Below are positions 8,182 to 16,673 of a DNA stretch of 33,109 bases, piece after piece. Made by a program: the position numbers and the translations under genes. The notes below the pieces were generated by a model. The model saw nothing but the letters and a program-made list of their open reading frames with translations. It searched no databases and was not told the DNA's origin. Position 1 is the first letter of the stretch; every line of letters begins with the position of its first letter. The DNA is taken from the NCBI GenBank assembly GCA_903821335.1, contig CAIJKV010000155.1:1-33109 (forward strand), read 5' to 3'. The stretch is from an uncultured beta proteobacterium. GTDB taxonomy: Bacteria; Pseudomonadota; Gammaproteobacteria; Burkholderiales; Burkholderiaceae_B.

Positions 8182-8301
8182 ATGGCGCTGACCGATCTGG
8201 ACTGCAAAAACGCCAAGCCACGCGAAAAGAATTATTAATTATTCGAAGGTGACGGCCTGTACCTGGAAGTCCGCCTAAACGGTGGGCGCTACGTTCGCTG
8301 G
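8182..8301 (+). pseudogene. P4-type tyrosine integrase, N-terminal fragment with stop codon
   Basis: The reading frame MALTDLDCKNAKPREKNY, a TAA stop (8236-8238), then LFEGDGLYLEVRLNGGRYVRW is the start of the N-terminal (DUF4102) domain of phage/island integrases, whose usual form is AKPRDKPYKLxDGxGLYLxV. The TAA replaces the usual lysine codon and needs only one A-to-T change. Similarity ends at W40 (8301), and neither the core-binding nor the catalytic domain follows. This is the remains of a mobile element whose integrase family favours tRNA and tmRNA 3' ends, 7.8 kb from ssrA. Confidence 0.82.
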
Positions 8302-8361
8302 TGCCAACAGTCGTCGACTACTTTAACGCCAGCGCTTTGTTTCATTTTCAGGAAGATTGAC

Positions 8362-9219
8362 GTGCAAACCTTTACATCGACGGTATCGACACCGTGGCTA
8401 TTGCAGCACTTGGGCGATCACAACCTTCAGATTCTGGATGCCTCCTGGCATGTGCCTGACAACAGTCCTTCTGGCAGACTCGAGGCAGAAAAGGAGCACA
8501 TACCCGGTGCCTTGTACGTTGATATCGATGAGGTCGCGGCATCCAGGTCCGAGCCCCCTTACCGGATGATGCCAAGTCCTGCTCTTTTTGCCGAGCGTGT
8601 GGGATATCTGGGCATTCGACCCGAGGCCCAGCTAATCGTCTATGACAATGCCGGTCTTTACAGCGCCGCGCGCGTCTGGTGGATGTTCAGAAGCATGGGG
8701 CACGCAAAAATTGCCGTGCTTGATGGTGGGTTACCCGCATGGAAAGCCGCTGGCGGGGTCGTCGAACAAGGGCCTTTCAAGCCACGCGCCAGCGTGGCGT
8801 GGCCGTCGCTCCGTTGTGCAGATACTGTCAGAAGCTGGTCAGAAGTGCTTGAAAACCTCACGACGCAGGCAGCGCAACTCGTCGATGTCAGGAGCGCGGG
8901 CATGTTCAACGGCGACACCTCAGACCGCTATCCCGGTGTTCGACCCGGGCATATTCCGACCGCGATCAACCTGTCTCAACGCCTACTTCGTGACGAGCAT
9001 CACCTGTTCAAAAGTCCGGATGAAATGAAACGGATCTTCAGCGAACACGGTATCGACTTGAAACAACCCATCATTGCCACCTGCGGGTCGGGTGTGACGG
9101 CCTGTATCCTGGCACTCGCGATCGAGCTTGTGGGCGAAGGTGCCTGCTCAGTCTATGACGGTTCTTGGGAAGAGTGGGGCGGGCGACCGGACCTGCCCGC
9201 AGTGGTAGACAAGGGTTGA
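8362..9219 (+). CDS. sseA: 3-mercaptopyruvate/thiosulfate sulfurtransferase
   Basis: A 285-residue tandem-rhodanese enzyme that transfers sulfur from a donor to a thiol or cyanide acceptor in the cytoplasm. It has an inactive N-terminal rhodanese domain (about 10-135, with YDNAGLYSAARVWW and VLDGGLPAW) and a catalytic C-terminal domain (about 160-280). The active-site loop is CGSGVTA with C241, the form found in 3-mercaptopyruvate sulfurtransferases (SseA) rather than the CRxGxR of thiosulfate-preferring enzymes. It starts at GTG 8362, with AGGAAG 8 bases upstream. Its start lies only 60 bp after the integrase remnant, so it may mark the return to undisturbed chromosome. It runs tail to tail with the next gene. 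Confidence 0.92.
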   Translation: MQTFTSTVSTPWLLQHLGDHNLQILDASWHVPDNSPSGRLEAEKEHIPGALYVDIDEVAASRSEPPYRMMPSPALFAERVGYLGIRPEAQLIVYDNAGLYSAARVWWMFRSMGHAKIAVLDGGLPAWKAAGGVVEQGPFKPRASVAWPSLRCADTVRSWSEVLENLTTQAAQLVDVRSAGMFNGDTSDRYPGVRPGHIPTAINLSQRLLRDEHHLFKSPDEMKRIFSEHGIDLKQPIIATCGSGVTACILALAIELVGEGACSVYDGSWEEWGGRPDLPAVVDKG

Positions 9220-9323
9220 ACAGATCCGAGTGAACGGCACCGGATCGCGCAGCGCCATGCCCACATCGGCCAGACGACCCATCAGGTTCCCTTGGGCACG
9301 AGAGGGAGCAACAGACAAGAGAC

Positions 9324-10331
9324 TCACTGGAGAACCACTCGCGCCAAGGCCGTATAGGTGGGAATCCCGACAAGAATGTTCAACGGGAACGTCACGCCCA
9401 GACTCAGACCGAAGTACAGCGAAGGATTGGCCTCCGGGAGCGCGTACCGCAGCACTGCGGGGACGGCGATGTATGAGGCGCTCGCAGCCAGGGCCATGAG
9501 CAAGACGCCATCGCCAACTGACAGACTCAACAGAAACGCCAGACCTAAGGCGAAACTGGCATGCACGATCGGCCCAAGCACCGCATAGGCGATTAGGGCG
9601 GGAGACTGACCGCGCACCCGGGGCAGATTGCGCGCAGCCATCAAACCCATGTCCAGCAGGAAAAACGACAGCATTCCCTTGAACAGATCACCAGAGAAAG
9701 GTTGCATTGCTGCCTTTCCAGCATCGCCCGTGATCAGACCAACGACCATTGCACCCAGCAAAAGCAACTGTGCGCCATCCGTAAAAGACTCGTGCAAGAT
9801 CTTGCCTACAGAAACACTCGGCTTGGCAGGTTGACCACCCATGGCAGCGACCCCACCTCCCAAAACGATCAACTCTGGGACGGCCTGTTGTCTGAGAGCA
9901 TTGGCAAAGACGACAGCCATGATGATGGCAGGCGACTCCATCAAAGCCATCGCTGCTGCCATGTACCCACCATAGGACACATTCTGGTTTTCCAAGTATT
10001 GAACGGCTGTCACAAAGGTCACAGCACTGACGGACCCGTAAGTCGCGGCGACCGCTGCGGCGTCAAAGCCTGAAACAAATCGCCGCAAGATCCAGTAGCC
10101 CAGCAACGGTGTGCAAAATGCGAGCGTGATGGCTGCAGCAAGACTGACGCCCACGTTGACTGTCAGCCCTGAATGTGAGAGCGCGAACCCTCCCTTGAGA
10201 CCCAATGCCATCAGAAGATACAGGGACAGGAATCGGGAAATGGCAGGTGGGATTTCGAGGGTCGATCTGACCGTGCCGGCAAATACGCCGACGATAAAAA
10301 AAAGGATCGCGGGGTCGAGTAGGTTTTGCAT
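9324..10331 (-). CDS. SbtA/DUF897-family sodium-dependent permease
   Basis: A 335-residue inner-membrane protein, mostly hydrophobic, with about ten TM helices. Family features include an N-terminal DPAILFFIVGVFAG, the helix-breaking SRFLSLYLLMALGLKGG, and YGSVSAVTFVTAVQYLE near the middle. The family includes the cyanobacterial Na+/HCO3- symporter SbtA, but in heterotrophic proteobacteria the substrate is unproven. The start ATG at 10331 is chosen for the strong AAGGAG SD 7-8 bases upstream; a longer upstream frame lacks one and would overlap the regulator. It diverges from a LysR gene with 84 bp between starts, the usual arrangement for a regulator and its target. Confidence 0.88.
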   Translation of the reverse strand: MQNLLDPAILFFIVGVFAGTVRSTLEIPPAISRFLSLYLLMALGLKGGFALSHSGLTVNVGVSLAAAITLAFCTPLLGYWILRRFVSGFDAAAVAATYGSVSAVTFVTAVQYLENQNVSYGGYMAAAMALMESPAIIMAVVFANALRQQAVPELIVLGGGVAAMGGQPAKPSVSVGKILHESFTDGAQLLLLGAMVVGLITGDAGKAAMQPFSGDLFKGMLSFFLLDMGLMAARNLPRVRGQSPALIAYAVLGPIVHASFALGLAFLLSLSVGDGVLLMALAASASYIAVPAVLRYALPEANPSLYFGLSLGVTFPLNILVGIPTYTALARVVLQ

Positions 10332-10372
10332 TGAGATTCTCCTTCTGCGAATCTTAAAAACTTCAGGACATC

Positions 10373-10402
10373 TTGTAAAATCGATTCTTACTATGTTATA
10401 TA
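10373..10402 (+). promoter_or_regulatory. Candidate promoter of the LysR gene
   Basis: TTGTAA (10373-10378) and TATATA (10397-10402) are 18 bp apart, which places transcription start within about 7-8 bases of the ATG at 10416. The small dyad CTAT-N7-ATAG (10391-10405) overlaps it and could be part of a LysR site. Confidence 0.38.
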
Positions 10403-10415
10403 TAGACAAAACTCT

Positions 10416-11312
10416 ATGAATATCACTTTCCGACAGCTGAGATTGTTCCTGGCACTGGCCGACACCGGCAGCGTGAGTGCTGCCGCCAAGGCGATGCATG
10501 TCACGCAGCCCACGGCCTCCATGCAATTGAAGGAGGTCACACTATCTGTTGGACTGCCGCTCTACGAAATCGTCGGAAAGAAGATCTACTTGACCGACGT
10601 GGGTCAGGAACTTGCTGCGACTGCGCGCGCAGTGGCCCAGGTCTGGGATGCATTTGAGCAGAGCGTGGATGCAGTCAAGGGCTTGTCGCGAGGTAAGCTG
10701 CGAGTGGCCGTGGTCAGCACGGCGAAGTACTTCATGCCGCGCTTGATTGGCAGTTTTTGCAGCAAGCATCCGGCAATCGACGTTTCACTGGAAATTCTCA
10801 ATCGCGATGGAGTGGTGCATCGCCTGCGCGAGAACCGGGACGACCTCTACATCATGTCCATGCCGCCGGCTGACATGGATCTGGGAGATGAGATCTTCAT
10901 GCCCAATCCAATCGTGGTGATTGCGTCGACGTCAGACCCACTGGCTAAAAAAGATCTCGTATCGCTGCATGAACTCGCGCAGCGTCGCTTCATTCTTCGA
11001 GAAAAGGGATCTGGTACACGAATGGCCGCTGACCAGTACTTCCACAAGATGCGGTTCCGACCCGATGTGCGGCTTGAGTTGGGAAGTAATGAAGCCGTGA
11101 AGGAGTCCGTTGCTGGCGGACTGGGTATTGGGGTGCTGTCGCGCCATGCCCTGCATGGACGTCAGAAAGAGCATGGAGTCAGCGTGATACGTGTTGAAGG
11201 TTTTCCCTTGCCCTCAGCCTGGCACATCGTCCACCCGGCAGGCAAGAAGTTGTCGCCGCTGGCCTTAGCGTTCAAGCAGCACCTGGTCACGGAGATCAGT
11301 CAACGCAAATGA
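10416..11312 (+). CDS. LysR-family transcriptional regulator
   Basis: A 298-residue regulator. It has an N-terminal winged helix-turn-helix (about 3-62, FRQLRLFLALADTGSVSAAA, then MHVTQPTASMQLKEV) and a two-lobed effector-binding domain (about 92-295). It resembles the CbbR/CmpR branch by its RGKLRVAVVSTAKYFMPRLIG opening, and the divergent SbtA-family permease fits that branch, which responds to carbon status. A role in activating the permease is inferred from orientation. No SD is visible before the ATG (GACAAAACTCT precedes it), so it may be translated from a very short or leaderless transcript. 11313-11587 beyond it holds nothing recognisable. Confidence 0.92.
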   Translation: MNITFRQLRLFLALADTGSVSAAAKAMHVTQPTASMQLKEVTLSVGLPLYEIVGKKIYLTDVGQELAATARAVAQVWDAFEQSVDAVKGLSRGKLRVAVVSTAKYFMPRLIGSFCSKHPAIDVSLEILNRDGVVHRLRENRDDLYIMSMPPADMDLGDEIFMPNPIVVIASTSDPLAKKDLVSLHELAQRRFILREKGSGTRMAADQYFHKMRFRPDVRLELGSNEAVKESVAGGLGIGVLSRHALHGRQKEHGVSVIRVEGFPLPSAWHIVHPAGKKLSPLALAFKQHLVTEISQRK

Positions 11313-11587
11313 AACCAAGTTGTTACTTAACGGCTACTGGTCAGGAACTGGCTCTGCAAGCCATGTCGTTGACATGGTCGACTATCAACGAAGGATTGCC
11401 TTGGTTTCTGAAAGAGTTCGGATATTGTCGCGTTATGTTCGGTCACGTACATACAACATCGCTACAGTGATCTATCCTTTGGCTACCAAGTCCGACAGTC
11501 TGAAATCGTTGAGCGGTCAATATGATCTTCAACTTTTTCGATGTGTCGCCAGGCTGGGGCCACAAACAATTGTTGAGAATTGATGCC
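11313..11587. other. Gene-free spacer of 275 bp
   Basis: An 87-codon open frame (11320-11583) shows no family features, no SD and no conserved pattern, and is probably chance. No clear terminator follows the LysR stop. The promoter of the SOUL gene should lie in this interval but no convincing hexamer pair stands out. Confidence 0.5.
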
Positions 11588-12223
11588 ATGGCGATTGAAG
11601 AACCAAAATTTGAAATCCTCCAAACTGATGGAAACATCGAAATCCGGAGATATCAACCGAAGCTCGTTGCCGAAGTCCTCGTGGACGGCGACTTGAGCGA
11701 GGCGTCAAACAAGGGTTTTCGCCAAATTGCGGCATTTATCTTCGGAAATAACCGAGCAGGTCGAACCGATGATCCAACCTCAACAATCCGGATTCCAATG
11801 ACGGCGCCTGTCGTCATTGCGCCGCAAATTCGATCTCATCCAAATTCTGAAAAAATCAACATGACCGCACCGGTCATCGTGACGCCTCGGACCGATGCGT
11901 CTGCATCCATGCAAGCGGCCAACAAATGGCTCGTCCGCTTCGTCATGCCTTCAAAATACTCACTTGCCACACTACCGCTGCCAAACGATGCCGCAATCAA
12001 CATACGGGAAATACCCGGAACGACGATGGCGGTGCTGCGTTATTCTTGGCTCAATGGAATCGATCGCGTGCAGGAAAAGACTGAGGAGCTGAGCCGCTGG
12101 CTGGTCGCAAATCACTACGCAGCGTTGGGATCGGCGCAACTGGCGCGCTACGATCCTCCGTGGACGTTGCCGATGCTGCGTCGCAACGAAATCATGTTCG
12201 AAGTGTCCTATCCGGCGTCCTGA
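11588..12223 (+). CDS. SOUL-family haem-binding protein
   Basis: A 211-residue protein of the SOUL/HBP family. Members bind haem or tetrapyrroles, but the bacterial role is not established. Signatures are the opening EEPKFEILQTDGNIEIRRY, the central GFRQIAAFIFGNN, the duplicated MTAPV strands (IPMTAPVVI and INMTAPVIV) and the end RYDPPWTLPMLRRNEIMFEV. There is no signal peptide, so it should be cytoplasmic. The ATG at 11588 is chosen because homology begins there; a 22-codon upstream extension to 11522 does not look like the family. The next gene starts 84 bp on, in the same direction. Confidence 0.88.
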   Translation: MAIEEPKFEILQTDGNIEIRRYQPKLVAEVLVDGDLSEASNKGFRQIAAFIFGNNRAGRTDDPTSTIRIPMTAPVVIAPQIRSHPNSEKINMTAPVIVTPRTDASASMQAANKWLVRFVMPSKYSLATLPLPNDAAINIREIPGTTMAVLRYSWLNGIDRVQEKTEELSRWLVANHYAALGSAQLARYDPPWTLPMLRRNEIMFEVSYPAS

Positions 12224-12307
12224 CCGCTTGTGACGCAGCCGATCATCAACGTGCTGCTCGCAAGCAACTCGGGCTGACCCGTAGTGTTCCTTTCAAAGGC
12301 CCCTTTT

Positions 12308-12931
12308 ATGTACATCCCTGCTCACTTTGCTGAAACCCGACCTGAAGAATTGCACCGCATCATTCGCGAGCATCCACTAGGGATGTTGGTGACCCACGGA
12401 AATGCCGGACTGGATGCCGACCACATTCCGATGGAGTTAGACACGAGTGCCAACGAGCACGGTGCACTCATCGGGCATGTGGCGCGTACCAATACGCTTT
12501 GGCAGCGTTGCCCAACCGGCACGCCGGTCATGGTCGTGTTTCGCGGGGCAGACGCCTATATCTCACCAAACTGGTACCCCAGCAAGCTTGAGACCCATCG
12601 CCAGGTTCCAACCTGGAACTACGAAGTGGTGCATGCGCACGGCACGATCATCGTGCATGACGACGAGCGCTTTGTACGACGCGTTGTTGCACTGCTGACA
12701 CGACAACATGAGGCCACCGAACCCAAACCATGGAAGATGGGTGACTCCGAGCCAGCGTTCATCGACAAGATGCTGCAAAACATTGTGGGCTTCGAGATTG
12801 CCATCACGTCGCTGGTAGGAAAGGTCAAGCTCAGCCAAAACAGGGAAGCGCGCGATCGTCTGAGCGCCGCCGACGCCCTGGATGTGCGCGGACAGGATGC
12901 CATCGCGCTCGCCATGCGCAAGGCGGGATAA
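12308..12931 (+). CDS. PaiB-like FMN-binding protein
   Basis: A 207-residue protein of the PaiB family, split-barrel flavin-binding proteins annotated as negative transcriptional regulators after Bacillus PaiB. Family features are MYIPAHFAE at the start, IIREHPLGMLVTHG, ADHIPMEL, GHVARTNTLW, YISPNWYPSK and WNYEVVHAHG. No helix-turn-helix is obvious, so a flavin or oxidoreductase role is as likely as DNA binding. The ATG at 12308 matches the family start; an upstream frame from 12284 adds eight non-conserved residues. The gene is 5 bp from the cupin gene and probably shares its transcript. Confidence 0.9.
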   Translation: MYIPAHFAETRPEELHRIIREHPLGMLVTHGNAGLDADHIPMELDTSANEHGALIGHVARTNTLWQRCPTGTPVMVVFRGADAYISPNWYPSKLETHRQVPTWNYEVVHAHGTIIVHDDERFVRRVVALLTRQHEATEPKPWKMGDSEPAFIDKMLQNIVGFEIAITSLVGKVKLSQNREARDRLSAADALDVRGQDAIALAMRKAG

Positions 12932-12936
12932 ACACC

Positions 12937-13266
12937 ATGCTGATGTCAAATATTCCGTTCGGCAGCACCGACTGGGCCACGATCCCACGCACTGAGCACA
13001 AGGGCGAACGTGGCATGGCCTACTGGCGAACACAGAACTTCGGAAATATCCGCGTTCGCATGGTTGAATACACGGCAGGCTACCTCGCTGATCACTGGTG
13101 CAGCAAGGGGCACATATTGCTCTGCATCGAAGGTGAACTCCACACAGAGCTAGAGGATGGTCGAAAATTTGTGCTCACTGCTGGCATGAGCTACCAAGTC
13201 GCAGACCATGCTGAGCCGCATCGATCTTCCACATTTGTCCAAACGCGACTGTTCATCGTCGATTGA
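12937..13266 (+). CDS. DHCW-motif cupin-fold protein
   Basis: A 109-residue single-domain cupin. The sequence ADHWCSKGHILLCIEGEL carries the Asp-His-Cys-Trp-type motif that names the family, here in the order D-H-W-C, followed by GMSYQVADHAEPHRSST with the second metal-type histidines. The function of the family is unknown. A second ATG at 12943 is an equally good start. It follows the PaiB-like gene with a 5-bp gap and runs tail to tail with the deacylase gene 57 bp away. Confidence 0.88.
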   Translation: MLMSNIPFGSTDWATIPRTEHKGERGMAYWRTQNFGNIRVRMVEYTAGYLADHWCSKGHILLCIEGELHTELEDGRKFVLTAGMSYQVADHAEPHRSSTFVQTRLFIVD

Positions 13267-13323
13267 TCAGATACGGCAACATTGAGTGAGAGCCAGGGGA
13301 AGTCAACTGACTGCGATCATCAA

Positions 13324-14787
13324 TCAGCTTTTGTCCCCTGAGTGCCCCGACGCTGATTGCCGACGAATGACCTGACCCGCCCGCGCACCGGTATGTGCGC
13401 CGTCTGCCCACGTCAGCACGCCATTGACATAGACCTGGTGAATGCCCGTGGCCGGGCGCATCGGGTCGGCAAACGTGGCACCGTCAGCGATGGTGTCCGG
13501 ATCAAATATGACCAGATCGGCAGCACAACCGACCTCGATCAGGCCCCTGCCCCGCAGGCCGAACCGGGCGGCAGGCAAGCCCGTCATCTTGTGAACGGCA
13601 GTTTCAAGTGAGAACAGGTTACGTTCTCGCGTGTAGTAACCCAATACGCGTGGGAATGCGCCCCAGAGCCTTGGGTGGGGAAACGTGTCGTGCGGCAAAC
13701 CATCCGAACCTACCATCGTTTCCGGGTAGGCCAGGATGCGTTCGACATCGCCTTCGTCCATTGAAAAATAAATAGCGCCGGCGGGTTGCAGTGAAGCGAT
13801 CATCGTGTCGAGATCGACACCACGCTCGGCCATCAAGTCGTCAATGTAGTGGCCACTAGCCTCGGGGAAGGTCTTGGACCAGGCGATCAGGGTACGGGAA
13901 GCCTGCTCGACCGCATCTTTGCGCAATACAGTCGACGCAGCGGTATAGGGGTAACAATCCAGGCAAACGTCACCGCTGGCGCGAGCCACGTCGAGCAACG
14001 CCAGCGTTTCGCGCGAGCGGCCGAAATTGGCACGGCCCAGAACCTTGTGGTGAGACAGCACCTGACGCACGCCCAGGTCGTCTGCGATGCCCATTGCCTC
14101 GGTCATGGCCTCAAGTACCTGGTCACCCTCATTGCGCAAATGGGATGCGATCAGCGCCTGGGTGCCGCGCAGGGGTTCGAATACGGCACGAATTTCGTCG
14201 GCTGTCGCAGCCTGCGCCGGCGCGTAGTAGATGCCGGTCGACACACCGAGGACACCAGCCTCAAGTGCTTCGCGAACCAGCTCCTGCATACTTGAAATCT
14301 CGGCGTCATTTGCCGGACGGTCCAGGGCCTGCATCGTTTTTACACGCAAAGTCGTGTGCCCGAGCAATGCGCCCATGTTGACCGCTGCGGGCTGGCCCTC
14401 AAGGGCGGCAAAGTAACTGGCGAAGGACTCAAAGCGTTGCAGCGGCCCATCAGCCACGAGATTCAGGGGCGGTACGGCTGGGCTCGAACCCAGGGGGGCG
14501 AGGCTGATGCCGCAATTGCCCGTGATGACGGTGGTTGCACCCTGACTGACCTTGGGCGACATCGAAGGGTCAGCTAGCAACAACCGGTCATCGTGTGTAT
14601 GGACATCAATAAAACCGGGCGCAACGGCCAGACCCTTGAGGTCAATGGTCTGGCGTGCACTGAAGCCCGAGGTGTCACCCACCGCGCAAATGAGACCGCT
14701 GCGCACGGCCACATTGACACGGCGCCGGGCGAGTCCCGTCCCGTCAAACACTAGCCCGTTTGTCAGCAGCAGGTCACAAGTTTTCAT
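13324..14787 (-). CDS. N-acyl-D-amino acid deacylase (D-aminoacylase family)
   Basis: A 487-residue amidohydrolase-superfamily enzyme that removes acyl groups from N-acyl-D-amino acids. The metal ligands of the D-aminoacylase group are all visible: FIDVHTHDD (H63, H65), TGNCG (C92), ASHLRNEG (H216), LSHHKVLG (H246/H247) and GSDGLPHD (D362). The N- and C-terminal segments form the small beta-sandwich typical of the fold. It diverges from the peptide importer operon with a 207-bp shared upstream region, which suggests common control. With the D-carbamoylase at the far end of the operon it points to D-configured blocked amino acids as substrate. Exact acyl and amino-acid preference cannot be read from sequence. 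Confidence 0.9.
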   Translation of the reverse strand: MKTCDLLLTNGLVFDGTGLARRRVNVAVRSGLICAVGDTSGFSARQTIDLKGLAVAPGFIDVHTHDDRLLLADPSMSPKVSQGATTVITGNCGISLAPLGSSPAVPPLNLVADGPLQRFESFASYFAALEGQPAAVNMGALLGHTTLRVKTMQALDRPANDAEISSMQELVREALEAGVLGVSTGIYYAPAQAATADEIRAVFEPLRGTQALIASHLRNEGDQVLEAMTEAMGIADDLGVRQVLSHHKVLGRANFGRSRETLALLDVARASGDVCLDCYPYTAASTVLRKDAVEQASRTLIAWSKTFPEASGHYIDDLMAERGVDLDTMIASLQPAGAIYFSMDEGDVERILAYPETMVGSDGLPHDTFPHPRLWGAFPRVLGYYTRERNLFSLETAVHKMTGLPAARFGLRGRGLIEVGCAADLVIFDPDTIADGATFADPMRPATGIHQVYVNGVLTWADGAHTGARAGQVIRRQSASGHSGDKS

Positions 14788-14825
14788 GGGGAAAGCACCT
14801 TAAATGGAAGCGCCTGCAAAAAAGC

Positions 14826-14846
14826 GCCCGACAGCAGTGATCGGGC
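14826..14846. promoter_or_regulatory. Inverted repeat in the deacylase/importer divergent region
   Basis: GCCCGA and TCGGGC form a perfect 6-bp dyad with a 9-bp spacer, 39 bp upstream of the deacylase ATG and 50 bp upstream of the importer -35. It is a possible operator for both directions. No regulator gene is linked. Confidence 0.35.
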
Positions 14847-14895
14847 TAGTCTACCATCGGAAAAATGCCCCCTTGGGCGAAGAACCTGATACGAT

Positions 14896-14924
14896 TTGCG
14901 AGGCATATAGCCAATTCATATATT
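14896..14924 (+). promoter_or_regulatory. Candidate sigma-70 promoter of the importer/catabolic operon
   Basis: TTGCGA (14896-14901) and TATATT (14919-14924) are 17 bp apart. Transcription would start near 14931, leaving a leader of about 60 bases with an AAGGA SD before the ATG at 14995. Confidence 0.5.
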
Positions 14925-14994
14925 GCCGTACACCGGTCGGTTACCACTGTCCGAACCATTTTGTTTGGGTTCATTCACCACAAGGAATCGCAAC

Positions 14995-16602
14995 ATGTTG
15001 AAGGTTTCAAGCGTTAATCGCCGCGTTCTATTGCGCAATACCGCACTCAGTATCGCGCTGGCGCTCAGTGCCGCGGCGTTGAGCACCGCGACGGTACAAG
15101 CCAAGACTCTGAAATTCGTACCTGAGGCAGACTTGCGCAGCCTGGATCCCATCTGGACGACGGCCTACATCACGCGCAACCACGGCTATATGGTCTATGA
15201 CGTGCTGCTGGCGACGGATTCTGACTTTCACGTCCAGCCACAAATGCTCGACAAGTGGGAAATCAGCCCCGACAAACTCACCTACACCTTTACGCTGCGT
15301 GATGGTCTGAAGTTCCATGATGGCGCGCCCGTGCGCTCAGCCGACTGTATCGCATCGATCGAACGTTGGGCCAAACGTGACGTCTTTGGTCAACGCCTTG
15401 GTGAACTGACCGACACTTGGGCCGTCGTCAACGACAAGACCTTCACGCTCAAACTCAAGCAACCCTTCCCTTACGTGCTTGAGGCACTCGCCAAGCCCTC
15501 GTCCAACGTTCCATTCATCATGCCTGAACGCATCGCCAAGACCGATGCATTCACCGCGATTACAGACGCGACCGGCTCGGGTCCCTTCAAATTCGTGAAA
15601 GAAGAATGGGTGCCCGGCAACAAAGTCGTTTATGTGAAGAATACTGACTACGTGCCCCGCAAAGAGGCACCGTCGTGGGGCGCCGGCGGCAAGGTTGTCA
15701 AGGTTGACCGGGTAGACTGGATTTACATTCCCGATGCAGCCACAGCCGCCGCGGCCCTGAACACAGGCGAAGTGGACTGGTGGCAGCAGGTACCGGTCGA
15801 CCTGATTCCAGTGCTGGAAAAGAACAAATCCATCAAAGTCGAGAGCGTCGATCCGTTGGGTTCAATCGGCATTCTGCGTTTCAACCATCTCCAGGCGCCC
15901 TTCAATAACGTCAAGCTCCGCCAGGCCGTACTCGCAGTGCTGGATCAGAATGACTACGCGCTCGCCATCGCCGGCGACCCGAAGAACGGCAAGCCCTGCG
16001 CCTCCTTTTTCACCTGCGGCACACCGATGGCCAATACTGCCGGATCCGAGGCACTGACGGGAAAGCGGGATCTGGAAAAGGCCAAGGCACTGGTGAAGGA
16101 ATCCGGTTACAAGGGCGAGAAGATCATCCTGATGACCGCGACCGACCAGCCTATCGTCAACTCTCAAGCACTGGTGACGCAGGAACTGCTGCGCAAGATT
16201 GGACTGAACGTTGAGCTTGCCGCGAGCGACTGGGGCACGTTGATTACACGTCGCTCGTCCAAAGAGTCAGTAGAAAAAAATGGCTGGAGCATTTTCCACA
16301 CCTGGTTCGTGGGTCCGGACATCACGACACCCGCCTTGAACAGTCCATTGCGCGGTGCCGGCGAAAAATCCTGGTTTGGCTGGCCCACCGATGCCAAGCT
16401 TGAAGAACTGCGCGATGCCTGGTTCAATGCGCCAACAATAGAGGAACAAAAGAAGATCGCCGAGCAGATGCAGCTTCGCGCCTGGGAGGTTGTTCCCTAC
16501 ATCCCGACGGCACAGTTCATCATCCCGACGGCATATCGCACCACCTTGTCCGGCGTCATCAACTCGCCTGTCACGTTCCTCTGGAACGTCGAAATGAAGT
16601 AA
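14995..16602 (+). CDS. Peptide/opine-type ABC transporter substrate-binding protein
   Basis: A 535-residue periplasmic binding protein of the SBP_bac_5 (DppA/OppA) family. A Sec signal peptide (Arg-rich start, hydrophobic core, likely cut at VQA-KT near residue 36) precedes the mature protein. Family marks are LRSLDPIWTT, LTYTFTLRDGLKFHDGAPV, GSGPFKFVKEEW and LRQAVLAVLDQ. The ATG at 14995 is chosen for the AAGGA SD 8 bases upstream and because the signal peptide begins there. It is the first gene of the operon and should determine substrate choice. Linkage to D-acyl, D-carbamoyl and diaminopropionate enzymes suggests a blocked or unusual amino acid or dipeptide rather than ordinary peptides (inference). 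Confidence 0.93.
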   Translation: MLKVSSVNRRVLLRNTALSIALALSAAALSTATVQAKTLKFVPEADLRSLDPIWTTAYITRNHGYMVYDVLLATDSDFHVQPQMLDKWEISPDKLTYTFTLRDGLKFHDGAPVRSADCIASIERWAKRDVFGQRLGELTDTWAVVNDKTFTLKLKQPFPYVLEALAKPSSNVPFIMPERIAKTDAFTAITDATGSGPFKFVKEEWVPGNKVVYVKNTDYVPRKEAPSWGAGGKVVKVDRVDWIYIPDAATAAAALNTGEVDWWQQVPVDLIPVLEKNKSIKVESVDPLGSIGILRFNHLQAPFNNVKLRQAVLAVLDQNDYALAIAGDPKNGKPCASFFTCGTPMANTAGSEALTGKRDLEKAKALVKESGYKGEKIILMTATDQPIVNSQALVTQELLRKIGLNVELAASDWGTLITRRSSKESVEKNGWSIFHTWFVGPDITTPALNSPLRGAGEKSWFGWPTDAKLEELRDAWFNAPTIEEQKKIAEQMQLRAWEVVPYIPTAQFIIPTAYRTTLSGVINSPVTFLWNVEMK

Positions 16603-16621
16603 AGGCACGCCTCTTCCCCGT

Positions 16622-16636
16622 GCCCGGTCACCGGGC
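16622..16636 (+). other. Intercistronic hairpin after the binding-protein gene
   Basis: GCCCGG-TCA-CCGGGC is a perfect 6-bp GC-rich stem with a 3-base loop, 20 bases past the stop codon and without a T run. Such hairpins often protect the 3' end of the binding-protein message, so that it is made in excess over the permease genes. Confidence 0.6.
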
Positions 16637-16673
16637 GCGGGCCTATTCCCAGAGTATTGCCTGACAACTTCTC

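Noticed and set aside
11320-11583. An 87-codon plus-strand frame between the LysR and SOUL genes
   Set aside because: No SD, no recognisable family, low-quality composition, and it runs into the SOUL upstream region.
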